The notes beneath the pieces were generated by a model. That model was given only the letters and a program-made list of their open reading frames with translations. It did no database searches and had not been told where the DNA came from. A stretch of 20,284 bases of DNA from Phycisphaerales bacterium UBA3190 (lineage in GTDB: Bacteria > Planctomycetota > Phycisphaerae > Phycisphaerales > UBA1924): the NCBI GenBank assembly GCA_002364005.1, contig DEXG01000019.1, positions 1,438 to 21,721 on the forward strand, written 5' to 3'. The translations under genes were made by a program, and so were the position numbers. Below are positions 1 through 8,519 of this stretch, in pieces; the stretch's first letter is position 1; every line of letters begins with the position of its first letter.

Positions 1-1017
1 GACCCCGTCACCGAACGAAACGCCGAGGTCGATCGCATCATGGGCACCGATCGCGACGAGCCCGTCACCATCAGCAACTCGACGCCCAGATCCAACACCC
101 CCACCAACACCGACATCCTCGATGCCGCGACCAACCAGGCAAACCGCACCACCGAGCCCAACACCACCAACCCCCCGAGGGGCTCAAGCACCGATCCCGC
201 GGCCCGCCCGCAGGTCGAGGACCGCAACGCCACCCTGCGGGGCGTGGAGATCCAGCTCGACACCGCCCGACGCCTGGTCGCTCAGAACGACCGCGTCGGT
301 GCCCGCGCCCTGCTCTCACGCACGCTTATCAACGCCGACCTGAGCCCCGCCGAGCAGCAGACCCTGCGCGATGAGCTGACCGTCATCAACCAGCGCCTCG
401 TCTTCTCCCCCGTCGCCGATCCCAGAGATCCGATGAGCGAAGAGTACAAGGTCGCATCGGGCGACTCGCTCTCCAAGATCGCAGGCCGCCGCGAGCTGGC
501 CACCCACTGGAAGCTCATCGCCCGCATCAACCAGATCTCTGACCCCTCAAAGATCCGGCTCGGCCAGACCCTCAAGCTCATCCGCGGCCCATTCCACGCC
601 ATCGTGGACAAGTCCGACCACCGCGTCGACATCTACCACGGCTCACCCAACGATCCGTCCTCATGGCTCTACATCAGGAGCTTTGATGTCGGGCTGGGCA
701 CCGCCGACGGCACACCCATCGGCGAGTTCGTCGTCAGCGCCAATAAGCTCGAAAACCCGGGCTGGGTCAACCCCCGAAACGCACGCGAGCAGTACACCCC
801 CGACGATCCAAAGAACCCCATCGGCGAGTACTGGATCGGCCTCACCGGCGTCGGCCAATACCGCGACCTGACCAGCTACGGAATCCACGGCACCATCGAC
901 CAGGACTCCATCGGCGGCGACGAATCCATGGGCTGCGTCCGCCTTGCCAACGGCGACATCGACATCGTCTACGAGCTGCTGGCCGAGCACATCAGCCGCG
1001 TGCTGATTGTGCCGTGA
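1..1017 (+). CDS. LysM-domain L,D-transpeptidase (YkuD family), 5' end outside window
   Basis: Periplasmic cell-wall enzyme expected to form L,D (3-3) peptidoglycan cross-links or attach proteins to peptidoglycan. The frame is open from base 1 and no signal peptide follows the first in-window ATG (base 40), so the true start is probably upstream; residue numbers here count from that ATG. Residues 10-60 are a Thr/Asn/Pro-rich linker. Residues 62-122 are helical and Ala/Leu/Arg-rich, resembling a TPR-like spacer. Residues 135-181 form a LysM domain (YKVASGDSLSKIAG to LGQTLKLI). Residues 184-325 form the YkuD catalytic domain with the signature YGIHGT at 280-285 and SMGCVRL at 296-302, giving His283 and nucleophile Cys299. 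The TGA stop is at 1015-1017. The catalytic motif is complete, so it should be active. The HNH gene begins 17 bp later but is compositionally different and probably not a functional partner. Confidence 0.9.
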   Translation, partial: DPVTERNAEVDRIMGTDRDEPVTISNSTPRSNTPTNTDILDAATNQANRTTEPNTTNPPRGSSTDPAARPQVEDRNATLRGVEIQLDTARRLVAQNDRVGARALLSRTLINADLSPAEQQTLRDELTVINQRLVFSPVADPRDPMSEEYKVASGDSLSKIAGRRELATHWKLIARINQISDPSKIRLGQTLKLIRGPFHAIVDKSDHRVDIYHGSPNDPSSWLYIRSFDVGLGTADGTPIGEFVVSANKLENPGWVNPRNAREQYTPDDPKNPIGEYWIGLTGVGQYRDLTSYGIHGTIDQDSIGGDESMGCVRLANGDIDIVYELLAEHISRVLIVP

Positions 1018-1034
1018 TCTGATAACCTACCTGC

Positions 1035-2171
1035 ATGGCAATGAACCGTCCACTGGCCAAGTGCATCTATTGCAATGCGCATGTCGACACTTCAAAGGGC
1101 GTTGGCGACCATGTCATCCCTGCCGCACTGGGCGAGTTCAAAGGCGCGACAAATTTCCGTGGCATCTGCAACAAGTGCAATCATAAATTAGGACGCATAG
1201 AAGAAGAGTTAATCAGATCTTCTCCAGCCGCCTATTACACACGAGTGTCGCTCCCGCCGGGACGACGATCACGCGAGTCGGCGAACTGGATCCCAGCTAA
1301 AACATCTCCCTCACCCAGCTTCTACACCCCCCAACATGGTGTCGATCTCGAACTCAAACACCACTCGCACAGCGTCCGAAGTATTCAACCACAAGATCAA
1401 ATAGTGATGAAAGGACGCGAGACCGGTGTTGTACGAAGAGTATTTATCCATCGCAAAATGGGACTAGACGCGATCAAGCGCAAAGTGCTTGAGAACAAAC
1501 CACAAGAAAAATTCGACGCACACATCAACATTGCCGACAATGACAATAGCAGGCTTGAGTCTATAGCCGAATACATTTGGCCTGGCGAAAAGATCTTTGA
1601 GCAACCACCAATCGAACGAGGATTTCACGCTATTCTCGTTCGAATAGATTTCTGTGTCACAGAAAACTACTTCAGAGCAATACTTGGCATTGCCCTTCAC
1701 TACTATCTTTGCCACAACAATCGCAGACTAACTGGCCACGAAAATTGCTTTGAAGCTGTCAAGTCTGCCATCCTGGGAACTGGCGACGCCGAATCGAGGG
1801 TTTCAATCACAGCCCTCCCTGTTCACAGGTGCGCGATAACACCTCAGACGATTGTATCAAATGAGCAACTCAGCATCGCGTACTGGGGAAACTTCTACTC
1901 AGGAGAGTGGTGCCATTCACTAACGCTCGACGACACCTCCGGCCATGTAATCGTGTATGTGACTCTGTTCTGTGGCGATTACCGGCTGGACATACCGCAC
2001 ACACATATGTGCCGAATTGCCAAACTAGACAGACCGACCTCGAACGGCACTATTTGCGCAACACACTATACATGGAAACCTAGGCAGAAAACAAAAGGCC
2101 GCATGTACCGCCGTATCTGGACCCCGAGTGATTACCAGTGGAAGATCACCCTACCTTACACGACAAAATAG
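1035..2171 (+). CDS. HNH endonuclease-like protein (HNH_5-type zinc motif), orphan
   Basis: The N-terminus carries a zinc-finger HNH pattern: C10-x2-C13, then DHVIP (Asp25-His26), Asn40, and C45-x2-C48-N49. This matches the HNH_5 type of beta-beta-alpha metal nuclease, in which the cysteine pairs hold a structural zinc and the D-H and N residues form the active site. Residues from about 60 to 378 match no domain I recognise. The product is 378 aa; an ATG six bases downstream (1041) is an alternative start and neither has a clear ribosome site. The gene is visibly poorer in GC than its neighbours: bases 1501-1560 hold 26 of 60 G+C against 36 of 60 for gyrB bases 4741-4800. Its stop lies one base from the end of the convergent membrane gene. 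Composition and lack of partners suggest horizontal acquisition; a defence or mobile-element role is possible but unproven. Confidence 0.75.
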   Translation: MAMNRPLAKCIYCNAHVDTSKGVGDHVIPAALGEFKGATNFRGICNKCNHKLGRIEEELIRSSPAAYYTRVSLPPGRRSRESANWIPAKTSPSPSFYTPQHGVDLELKHHSHSVRSIQPQDQIVMKGRETGVVRRVFIHRKMGLDAIKRKVLENKPQEKFDAHINIADNDNSRLESIAEYIWPGEKIFEQPPIERGFHAILVRIDFCVTENYFRAILGIALHYYLCHNNRRLTGHENCFEAVKSAILGTGDAESRVSITALPVHRCAITPQTIVSNEQLSIAYWGNFYSGEWCHSLTLDDTSGHVIVYVTLFCGDYRLDIPHTHMCRIAKLDRPTSNGTICATHYTWKPRQKTKGRMYRRIWTPSDYQWKITLPYTTK

Positions 2172-2172
2172 A

Positions 2173-3210
2173 TCACCCACCCAACTCCAACCCACTCACC
2201 ACCGGCGTCGACTCATCCGTCCGTGCCGCCTGAATGACCCGCTGGGCGATCTCCCGACGCCCTTTCACCAGGGCCAGACACACATAACAGGGTACATGCC
2301 CCTCCGGCAGGGTCTGGCCGTGGGGCCACTTCTTCGCCTGCACCAGTCTCGGCAGGGGCTCGCCGATCGCGCGTTCCGGCTCGACTGCGATCGTGTAGCT
2401 GCCGAAGTCCACGCACACGCCCTGCCTTTTGAGATCGTGCGTCTCGACCGTCGGCGTGCCCGATCCAAGGAACCCATACCGAAACAGATCCAGCCGCCCC
2501 GGCACCAGGCGCACATACACCGGCCAGATCAGCTCCGCGCAGACCAGCCCGCTCACCATCGCCGCGCCCATGATCGCGTAGCCCATGAGCCCCGCGCTGT
2601 CCAGGATCATCCCCCAGCCACCGATCAGCAGGCTGATGAACTGCAGCAGCCCCGCCGTGCACACGATCCCCCCCACGATCGCCGTCCACCAGAACGCCTT
2701 CCCCCGATTGACCCCGAACCATGGACGCACGATGATGGGCTCGAACCCGCCCGGCACCTGCTCCAGGTCTGCCTGTTGCACGGGCTCGTCCTCCACCAAC
2801 TCCGCATGCACCGCCGCCTCGACCCAGCGAATCAGGCGTTCCGTCCTGCGTTTCCTGGGGATCACCGCTCGCACGCGGTAGCGCGAATCGCTCTCGTTCC
2901 GAAAGAACGCCCCGCCCTTGTGGTTTGACAGGTTCACCCGACGCAGCATGATGATCCCGACCAGCGTCACCGCCACCCCCGTCACCCCCGCGCCGATTCC
3001 CGCGACCCAGGCCGATGCGCCAACCAGGTTCAGCAGGGCGAAGTACACCACCACGGGGGACATGAACAGCATCGCGAACCCTTGGGACGAAATCAGTGAA
3101 ACGAGCGTCCCCGTCGACCCGAGAGAGGCGAACTCATGCCCGATCTTCTCGCACACAAAGAGCCCCCGCGCATAGTCGGGCGTTTCTTCTGTATTTTCAG
3201 GGGTTTGCAC
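2173..3210 (-). CDS. Hypothetical four-helix membrane protein
   Basis: I do not recognise this family. From the GTG at 3210 the product is 345 aa. It has two hydrophobic hairpins, at about residues 44-65 plus 72-90 and about 176-198 plus 205-228. A polar, Arg-rich segment lies between them (around 103-170) and a soluble C-terminal domain of about 110 residues follows. Most of the charge lies in the middle loop and tail, which probably face the cytoplasm. An in-frame GTG at 3234 would add eight residues. I prefer 3210 because a GGAGG motif at 3224-3220 sits nine bases before it, whereas nothing precedes the outer one. It ends one base from the convergent HNH gene and diverges from gyrB across about 145 bp. 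Function is unknown; no catalytic motif is visible. Confidence 0.7.
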   Translation of the reverse strand: MQTPENTEETPDYARGLFVCEKIGHEFASLGSTGTLVSLISSQGFAMLFMSPVVVYFALLNLVGASAWVAGIGAGVTGVAVTLVGIIMLRRVNLSNHKGGAFFRNESDSRYRVRAVIPRKRRTERLIRWVEAAVHAELVEDEPVQQADLEQVPGGFEPIIVRPWFGVNRGKAFWWTAIVGGIVCTAGLLQFISLLIGGWGMILDSAGLMGYAIMGAAMVSGLVCAELIWPVYVRLVPGRLDLFRYGFLGSGTPTVETHDLKRQGVCVDFGSYTIAVEPERAIGEPLPRLVQAKKWPHGQTLPEGHVPCYVCLALVKGRREIAQRVIQAARTDESTPVVSGLELGG

Positions 3211-3355
3211 GCCTTGGAACCTCCACGAAACCACCCAGAATATACCCCAAATTCAGCGCACACGCGGGGCCTCGAACCTATGATTCACAAGCCGATATTG
3301 GCCTCCAGCAGCACTCCCAGCGCCTGACCCCGTCGCGCCAGACAGACCACACCAC
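3211..3355. promoter_or_regulatory. Divergent promoter gap between membrane gene and gyrB
   Basis: This 145 bp gap must hold promoters for both divergent genes. A TATGAT (3279-3284) resembles a -10 element for gyrB, but I see no convincing -35 box 16-18 bp upstream. The gyrB ATG has no Shine-Dalgarno motif in the preceding 15 bases. Confidence 0.3.
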
Positions 3356-5968
3356 ATGAGCGAAGCAGCACCCGAATCCACCACCCCCAAGAACGCTTAT
3401 TCCTCGGACCAGATCAAGGTCCTCGAGGGGCTCGAAGCCGTGCGGAAACGCCCCGGCATGTACATCGGCGGCACAGGGCTCAACGCGCTCCACCACCTCG
3501 TCTATGAGGTCGTCGATAACTCCATCGATGAGGCCATGGCCGACTTCGCGACCTTTGTCTCTGTGACCATCCAGGCCGACGGGTCGGTCAAGGTCACCGA
3601 CGACGGGCGCGGCATCCCCACCGACCCCGTTAAGCACGAAGACCCGAACCTGAATGGCAAGCCGGCGGTCGAGGTGGTGCTGACCAAGCTGCACGCGGGT
3701 GGCAAGTTCCAGCAGGAGGGCTCGGCCTACAAGGTCTCGGGCGGTCTCCACGGCGTCGGTGTCTCCTGTGTCAACGCGCTCTCCTCCATGCTCGAGGTCG
3801 AGGTCTGGCGCGACGGCGGGATCAAGGCACTCACCTTCGAGCGCGGCGTTGTCACCGTCCCTATCCACGATGTCGGCCCCATCCCCGCCAGTGCCGAACG
3901 AAAGACCGGTACCACGGTCGTCTTCAAGCCCGACACCGAGATCTTCCCCGACACGACCTTCGACTACTCGATCCTCTCCCAGCGCCTGCGTGAGCTGTCC
4001 TACCTCAACCCCGGTGTCACCATCAAGCTCAGCGACGAACGCGTCGGGCCCGATGGTAAGGTCAAGCACGACACCTTCAAGGCCGACAACGGGCTGCTGG
4101 AGTATGTCCAGCACCTCATGAAGGGCAAGAACGAGGTCTCCTCACCGGTCTTCCTTCGCAAGGAGATCGAAGAAGAGTCCATGATCTGTGAGATCGCCCT
4201 CCAGTACCACGACGGGTACAACGAGTCGCTGCTTACCTTCGCCAACAACATCCACAACGCCGATGGCGGCACCCACGGCCAGGGCTTCAAGACCGCCCTC
4301 ACCCGAACGCTCAACGGCTACGCCAAGCGTTCGGGCATCCTCAAGGAGAAGGACGCCAACCCGACCGGCGACGACCTCCGCGAGGGCCTGATCGCCATTG
4401 TCTCGGTCAAGCTCCCTGACCCGACCTTCAACAACCAGCCCAAAGAGAAGCTCCTCAACCCCGAGATCGAATCCTTCGTCTCCGGTGCGGTGCAGGAGGC
4501 CCTCAATAACTGGCTGGAAGAACACCCCGCTGAGGCCAAGAAACTGTGCCTCAAGGGCATCGTCGCTGCTCAGGCACGCGAAGCCGCACGCAAGGCACGC
4601 GAGCTGACTCGGCGCAAGACCGCCCTCGACAGCGGCTCGATGCCCCACAAGCTCCGCGACTGCAAGACCAAGGACCTTGATCAGGCCGAGATCTTCATCG
4701 TCGAAGGCGATTCAGCAGGCGGCAGCGCGACCCAGGGTCGCGATGTCGAGACGCAGGCCATCCTGCCCCTCAAGGGTAAGATCCTCAATGTCGAACGCGC
4801 CCGCATCGACAAGGTGCTCGGCTTCGAGGAGATCCGAACCCTGATCGCTGCCCTCCGCTGCGGCATCGGAGCTGACTTTGATATCACCAAGCTCCGCTAC
4901 GGCAAGATCATCATCATGACCGACGCGGATGTTGACGGTTCGCATATCCGCACGCTGCTGCTGACCTTCTTCTTCCGCCACATGAACGAGCTGCTCCGGC
5001 GCGGACACATCTACATCGCCCAGCCGCCGCTGTACCAGATCATCAAGGGCAAGAAATCCACCTATGTCCTCAACGAGGGCAAGCTCGACAGCACTCTCAC
5101 CGAGCTCGGGCTCGAGGGCTCCACGCTCCTTGTGCGTGACATCGAGAACAACCGCCTCGGCGAAGAACCCGCCGTCCTCACCGAGATCAGCGGCAACGAC
5201 GCCGCCCGACTCGTCCGCAACCTCACCCGCCTGAGCGAGCTGGCCAATATCGCCGAACGCCGTGGTGTGAAGTTCGTGGACCTGCTCGAGTCGCGCCGTG
5301 ACGGCAAGCTCCCGACGCACAAGGTCGCCACCCGCGCCACGGGCGAGTACGCGTGGTCGGAAGCGGAAGCGTTGGAGATCATCGCCAAGAACAACTGGCG
5401 CCACGCCGACGACATCGACGACGAGGCCACCGACGACGGCACGCCGATCGCGACGGTGCGTGAGCTGCACGAGAACAAGGAACTGGCGGTCATCTTCGAC
5501 GAGCTGGAGAAGCTCGGCATCGATATCGAAGACTACGGGCTCGTTCAGGAAGAATCGATCACCGGGCAGCGCATGCCCGCACGCTTCGCCTGGTCGACGA
5601 CCAAGACCGGACGCGTCGTCAAGCCCGCGGATACGGCCGTCAGCGACGACGGCACGACCGCCAACAACACCAGCGAGTCCAACGCTCGCATCGTCGAGGC
5701 GGAGAACATCCCCGCCATCCTCACCGCCCTCCACGAGATCGGTCGTCGGGGCATGGAGATCAAGCGGTTCAAGGGTCTGGGCGAGATGGACGCCATCCAG
5801 CTGTGGGAGACCACGATGGACAAGTCCGTCCGCTCGATGTTCCGGGTCCAGTGGGACCAGGCGGGCGAAGCGGACAACCTCTTCTCCCTCCTGATGGGCG
5901 AGCAGGTCGAGCCGAGGCGGAAGTACATCGAGGATCACGCCCTCGAGGTCAAGAATCTGGATGTGTAA
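3356..5968 (+). CDS. gyrB: DNA gyrase subunit B
   Basis: ATPase subunit of type IIA topoisomerase; with GyrA it introduces negative supercoils. The protein is 870 aa against 804 in E. coli. The GHKL ATPase domain has EVVDNSIDEA at 51-60 (general base Glu51, Mg-binding Asn55), DDGRGIP at 82-88 and the lid GGLHGVGVSCVNALS at 129-143. The transducer domain runs roughly 230-420. The TOPRIM domain shows EGDSAGGSA at 450-458 and DADVDGSH at 523-530 with metal-binding Asp523 and Asp525. After IAQPPLYQI (554-562) comes an insert of about 230 residues at the same site as the E. coli GyrB insert. The family C-terminus KRFKGLGEMD (803-812) and QLWETTMD (815-822) then resumes. The insert has acidic, low-complexity stretches near 685-697 and 760-775. 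The gene stands alone, away from dnaA, recF or gyrA. ParE is the alternative, but length, insert and motif set favour GyrB. Confidence 0.96.
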   Translation: MSEAAPESTTPKNAYSSDQIKVLEGLEAVRKRPGMYIGGTGLNALHHLVYEVVDNSIDEAMADFATFVSVTIQADGSVKVTDDGRGIPTDPVKHEDPNLNGKPAVEVVLTKLHAGGKFQQEGSAYKVSGGLHGVGVSCVNALSSMLEVEVWRDGGIKALTFERGVVTVPIHDVGPIPASAERKTGTTVVFKPDTEIFPDTTFDYSILSQRLRELSYLNPGVTIKLSDERVGPDGKVKHDTFKADNGLLEYVQHLMKGKNEVSSPVFLRKEIEEESMICEIALQYHDGYNESLLTFANNIHNADGGTHGQGFKTALTRTLNGYAKRSGILKEKDANPTGDDLREGLIAIVSVKLPDPTFNNQPKEKLLNPEIESFVSGAVQEALNNWLEEHPAEAKKLCLKGIVAAQAREAARKARELTRRKTALDSGSMPHKLRDCKTKDLDQAEIFIVEGDSAGGSATQGRDVETQAILPLKGKILNVERARIDKVLGFEEIRTLIAALRCGIGADFDITKLRYGKIIIMTDADVDGSHIRTLLLTFFFRHMNELLRRGHIYIAQPPLYQIIKGKKSTYVLNEGKLDSTLTELGLEGSTLLVRDIENNRLGEEPAVLTEISGNDAARLVRNLTRLSELANIAERRGVKFVDLLESRRDGKLPTHKVATRATGEYAWSEAEALEIIAKNNWRHADDIDDEATDDGTPIATVRELHENKELAVIFDELEKLGIDIEDYGLVQEESITGQRMPARFAWSTTKTGRVVKPADTAVSDDGTTANNTSESNARIVEAENIPAILTALHEIGRRGMEIKRFKGLGEMDAIQLWETTMDKSVRSMFRVQWDQAGEADNLFSLLMGEQVEPRRKYIEDHALEVKNLDV

Positions 5969-5972
5969 CCCC

Positions 5973-6060
5973 GCCGATCGCCCACGGGTTATCGGCACTG
6001 GCGGGTCCCGCAATTGGGTGTTCGCAACGCCCAGACGGGACAGACGGTGCAAGAACCGTC
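5973..6060 (+). terminator. Two hairpins after gyrB, no T-run
   Basis: GCCGAT (5973-5978) pairs with ATCGGC (5991-5996) across a 12-base loop, starting five bases after the gyrB stop. GACGGT (6043-6048) pairs with ACCGTC (6055-6060) across six bases. Neither is followed by a T-run, so they are at best weak terminators or leader structures for the next gene. The rest of the 168 bp gap presumably holds the promoter of the signalling locus, but I cannot assign boxes. Confidence 0.25.
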
Positions 6061-6136
6061 CGCTCTGCGCCATGCGCTGAACTCCATCCCCCACACCCCC
6101 GATGGACACTGGGTCAACCTACCCGGAGTTCACGCT

Positions 6137-7273
6137 ATGCCATACACAATGAAAACTTCGACCCGGAACACCCTTCGTCTCGGGCAAAGGGAACTCCAGA
6201 AACTCCTTGAAGAACTTGATCGTGAACAGGGGGCCAACGGCAAGCCCGATCGTGAGTTTGTGCGATGGTCCTATCAGGTGGAAGCGGTCAAGCTGGTCAT
6301 CGAGCATGGCACCGGCAATAAAGTGACCCTCCCCGTGGCCACGCGGAACATCTCCAGCGGTGGGATCTCGGTCCTCCACTCAGCGTTCGTTCACAGCAAT
6401 ACCCCCGTCGAGGTCATCCTGAACGCACCCGACGGGAACTCGATCCTGGTCTCGGGCAAGGTCATGCGTTGCAACCATGTCACGGGACGCATCCACGAGA
6501 TCGGCATCAAGTTCAACGAGCAGATCTCGACCAAGGATCTGCTCGGGCTCGACCCACTCAACGAAGCGTACACGCTCGAGCATGTTGATCCCAAACGCCT
6601 GCACGGGACGGTGCTGCTCGTCACCGCATCCAGCTTGGACCGGAACCTGTTGCTCACCTTCCTTGACGACACGAACCTGGTCGTGAACACCGCCGAGGAC
6701 ATCGAGACCGCGATCTCCCGCGCCCAAAAAGGGTGTGAACTCATCGTTGCCGACTACCACCTTGGAGATGAAACAGCCACGAAGCTGATCAAGGCACTCT
6801 ACGAGACCGAGTGCGACATCCCGGTGCTCGTGCTGACCTCGGACAAATCACAGGCGGTATCGGATGAAATCCGACAAGCGAATGCCGTCGGTATCCTGAG
6901 CAAACCGACAACCAAGAACAAGCTCCTGCAAGCGCTCGCCGAGTTTCTTCACGCCGACGGGAACGGTGGCCCGCTCTACTCAACACTCAGCAATGAAGAT
7001 TCGGCATACCCGTTGCTGACCAAGTTCCTCAGCGAGGTGTCACGCATGGCACTCAACCTGGAAAAATCGGTCCGAGACGACGACGCCCAGTCCTGCATCG
7101 GGATTGTGCGCACCCTCTCGGGAACCGCTGCCCCGCTCGGGTTCCCCGAGATTTCCAACCTTGCGATCGTCGCTGAGCGCAAGCTCGCGAAAGCGACCCC
7201 GCGGGGCAGCACCGCTGAGATCAGGGCACTCGTAGTCGCCTGCCGACGGATCAAGGCCAATCCCGCCGCATGA
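6137..7273 (+). CDS. PilZ - receiver - Hpt-like three-domain signalling protein (paralogue 1)
   Basis: The protein is 378 aa with no membrane segment. I start at ATG 6137 because GGAG (6125-6128) lies eight bases upstream; longer in-frame starts add sequence with no counterpart in the paralogue next door. Residues 41-130 are a PilZ domain (cyclic di-GMP-binding fold) with the N-x-S-x-x-G motif at Asn71, Ser73 and Gly76 and the EIGIKF strand at 121-126. The usual R-x3-R loop reads R43-WSY-Q47, so the second Arg is missing. Residues 157-272 are a receiver with phospho-acceptor Asp206 (IVADYHLG), Thr234 and Lys256. The acidic pair after the first strand is replaced (LLVTASS). Residues 289-374 match the Hpt helical bundle (VRTLSGTAAPLG at 324-335), but the phospho-His position is Arg325. 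It heads a three-gene run ending in a hybrid kinase, its most likely partner. Confidence 0.82.
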   Translation: MPYTMKTSTRNTLRLGQRELQKLLEELDREQGANGKPDREFVRWSYQVEAVKLVIEHGTGNKVTLPVATRNISSGGISVLHSAFVHSNTPVEVILNAPDGNSILVSGKVMRCNHVTGRIHEIGIKFNEQISTKDLLGLDPLNEAYTLEHVDPKRLHGTVLLVTASSLDRNLLLTFLDDTNLVVNTAEDIETAISRAQKGCELIVADYHLGDETATKLIKALYETECDIPVLVLTSDKSQAVSDEIRQANAVGILSKPTTKNKLLQALAEFLHADGNGGPLYSTLSNEDSAYPLLTKFLSEVSRMALNLEKSVRDDDAQSCIGIVRTLSGTAAPLGFPEISNLAIVAERKLAKATPRGSTAEIRALVVACRRIKANPAA

Positions 7274-7300
7274 TTGAAACTCGCACGCAAGAGCACGACC

Positions 7301-8455
7301 ATGAAACGCCAAAACGAGAGCAAGCCGCTCAAGACAAACCGCCGCAACACGCTCGGTCTCGACCAAGCGGTATACAGAGAGCTGCTCAACAAGCTTGAGC
7401 ATCAGCACCACAGCGGCGGCAGCGGTCTCAAAGCCCCCAACCGGACCCACACGCGACTCCAGTACCACGAGCCATACCTCGATCTCGAGTTCCAGACCAT
7501 CGAGGGCCACAACCGCTCGATCACGGTCGCCGCACGCAATATCTCGCGCGGCGGGCTCAGCGTCCTGCACTCAAGCTTTACCTACACCGGCACACGCATC
7601 AGAACGAAGCTGAACCGGATCGACGGCAAGCCCCACCACGCGACGGGCACCGTGGTGCGTTGCAACCACCGCGGCGGTGTCGTGCACGAGATCGGCATCC
7701 GATTCGACACGCCGATCATCGTGCAGGAGTTCATCCGCCCCGACATCATGCAGTGCGTCCGCACGCACGAGCGGGTACGGACGCGTGACCTCAATGGCTC
7801 GGCGCTGATCATCGGCAATGACCCCACCATCATCCCGTTCCTCCGCGAGTACCTCCTGCAGACCAATGTGAAATACTCCTTCTCTGAGGATGCCACCGCC
7901 TCCCAAAACCAGAACCCCGAGGGATTTGACATGATCCTCTCGTGCCTCGACGCGGGAGACACCACCGGAGCGGAGCTGGCTCAGAACCTGCGCAAGCAGG
8001 GCTACAAGCGGCCGATTGTCCTGATCGGGCCATGCAACGACGATGTGACCAAGAACAAGATCCGCCTATCCACCGCGGATGCGTTCATCCCCACCCCGAT
8101 CGACGAGAACGACCTGCTCTGCACGCTGGGCGAGTACATGCTGACGAGCTGGGATGAGGATATTCTGCAAGCGGTGCGTACCCAGTATGTCACCCAGACT
8201 GGCGATGCCCTCTACACGCAGCTGTCCAAGCTCGCGGTCATGCTTGACCAGCACATCAGAACCGCCGATGCCCTGCAGGTCTTCGGCACATGCAACAAAA
8301 TCCTCTCGCTCGCACCGCTCGTGGGCCTGAGCTCGCTCGAGAAGAACGCGAAGGAGGTCGCCAACGCTGTCGCCGAGAGCGGTGACATCAATGAGCACCT
8401 CCAGACGCTGCACGAGATCAAGGCCATGTGCGTCACCCGCCCCAAAGCCGCATGA
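7301..8455 (+). CDS. PilZ - pseudo-receiver - Hpt-like protein (paralogue 2)
   Basis: The protein is 384 aa, a diverged tandem copy of the preceding gene, separated by 27 bp. ATG 7301 is chosen because the opening MKRQNESKPLKTNRRNTLGL aligns with the start of paralogue 1; TTG 7274 would add nine residues. The PilZ domain (about 50-140) keeps N80-x-S-x-x-G85 and the HEIGIRF strand, with the loop reading R52-LQY-H56 in place of R-x3-R. The receiver-like domain (about 166-282) has lost its chemistry: Cys215 stands where paralogue 1 has Asp206, Gly243 replaces the Thr, and Thr265 replaces the Lys. In the Hpt-like domain (about 303-375) Asn332 stands at the His position and the Gly of the motif is lost. 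The reading frame is intact, so it is probably a working protein that cannot take part in phosphotransfer and instead binds a nucleotide or a partner. Confidence 0.8.
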   Translation: MKRQNESKPLKTNRRNTLGLDQAVYRELLNKLEHQHHSGGSGLKAPNRTHTRLQYHEPYLDLEFQTIEGHNRSITVAARNISRGGLSVLHSSFTYTGTRIRTKLNRIDGKPHHATGTVVRCNHRGGVVHEIGIRFDTPIIVQEFIRPDIMQCVRTHERVRTRDLNGSALIIGNDPTIIPFLREYLLQTNVKYSFSEDATASQNQNPEGFDMILSCLDAGDTTGAELAQNLRKQGYKRPIVLIGPCNDDVTKNKIRLSTADAFIPTPIDENDLLCTLGEYMLTSWDEDILQAVRTQYVTQTGDALYTQLSKLAVMLDQHIRTADALQVFGTCNKILSLAPLVGLSSLEKNAKEVANAVAESGDINEHLQTLHEIKAMCVTRPKAA

Positions 8456-8519
8456 TCTTCCAACCCACACCACCGCTCACACAGCACGCTGATATCAGAC
8501 GACCCCAACGAGATCATCC

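Noticed and set aside
3240..3330. tRNA-like stretch on the minus strand (TTGTGAA next to GGTTCGAGG)
   Set aside because: The supposed anticodon and T stems do not pair and no acceptor stem closes; chance similarity.
4712..6109. Long minus-strand open frame (465 codons) opposite gyrB, and a 278-codon frame at 3278-4114
   Set aside because: They lie antisense to a certain gene, have no family resemblance, and reflect high-GC codon use that removes stops from the opposite strand.
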